Of a stretch of DNA of 6,585 nt, positions 6,440-6,585 are shown piece by piece. The first letter of the stretch is position 1. Every line of letters starts with the position of its first letter. The stretch comes from an uncultured Succinatimonas sp. (GTDB taxonomy: Bacteria > Pseudomonadota > Gammaproteobacteria > Enterobacterales > Succinivibrionaceae). The stretch spans positions 1-6,585 of the forward strand of contig CAJKNC010000087.1 of the NCBI GenBank assembly GCA_905201175.1, given 5' to 3'. Below the pieces are notes generated by a model, which saw only the letters and a program-made list of their open reading frames with translations, was not told where the DNA came from and did no database searches. The translations under genes were made by a program, and so were the position numbers.

Positions 6440-6585
6440 GCCGGCAAGCGCAAAAATAAATTCATCTCATAGATAAATTTATAATGAAAAATATTTTCTA
6501 TTTGCCTAAATTAACGGAAAATAACTCTATATACACGCTCAATTATGGTGCAGTATTTATTTAATTTACTAATTTAAAGCGTCAA
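6440..6585. other. A/T-rich intergenic region upstream of adk
   Basis: No credible gene is seen on either strand. The stretch is A/T-rich apart from a short G/C island around the palindrome GCCGGC (6440-6445), flanked by two GCAAG copies (6436-6440 and 6444-6448). A TTGACG hexamer on the minus strand at 6580-6585 resembles a -35, but no good -10 sits 16-18 bp from it. The nature of the next gene beyond the window cannot be told. Confidence 0.5.

Noticed and set aside
6436..6450. G/C-rich palindromic patch followed leftward by a T-run, considered as a terminator of an upstream leftward gene
   Set aside because: The GCCGGC palindrome has no loop and flanking pairs are TT/TT mismatches, so no stable hairpin forms; the patch also overlaps the candidate -35 of adk.
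6480..6485. TATAAT on the plus strand as a rightward promoter
   Set aside because: No -35-like hexamer at 15-19 bp upstream and no gene follows in the window; expected by chance in such A/T-rich DNA.
6545..6577. Ten-codon plus-strand frame beginning ATG GTG CAG near the right edge
   Set aside because: Too short, no ribosome site, in A/T-rich intergenic sequence.

Overview
This AT-rich window (roughly 40% G+C by eye) reads as ordinary bacterial chromosome from a gammaproteobacterium. The adenylate kinase is of the E. coli long-LID type and very close to that family along its whole length. Mfd has the standard proteobacterial domain order. Low G+C and heavy TTA/AAA/GAT codon use would fit a host-associated anaerobe such as a Succinivibrionaceae member, but that placement is a guess from style, not from a search.

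Layout from left to right. Positions 1-102 are non-coding and hold a strong imperfect stem-loop (4-56). A leftward gene (103-1623) encodes a roughly 500-residue multi-pass membrane protein resembling DUF6056/GT-C-type envelope glycosyltransferases. An 87-bp A/T-rich divergent intergenic region (1624-1710) separates it from rightward mfd (1711-5220), the transcription-repair coupling factor. A perfect 9-bp hairpin (5236-5259) lies between the convergent ends of mfd and a leftward two-gene unit. That unit is adk (5709-6356) followed, 8 bp after its stop, by a small exported protein of unknown function (5263-5700). The last 229 bp (6357-6585) carry the adk ribosome binding site, a good -10 box with a poor -35, and otherwise nothing recognisable.

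Functionally these are three unrelated transcription units: envelope modification (membrane protein), DNA repair at stalled RNA polymerase (mfd), and nucleotide homeostasis (adk) with a co-transcribed periplasmic passenger. I found no CRISPR array, tRNA, rRNA, insertion sequence, toxin-antitoxin pair or defence system. The items most worth a second look are the unknown secreted protein tied to adk, the stem-loop at the left edge, and the membrane protein's unusual soluble C-terminal tail. I do not see evidence for an undescribed multi-gene system here.
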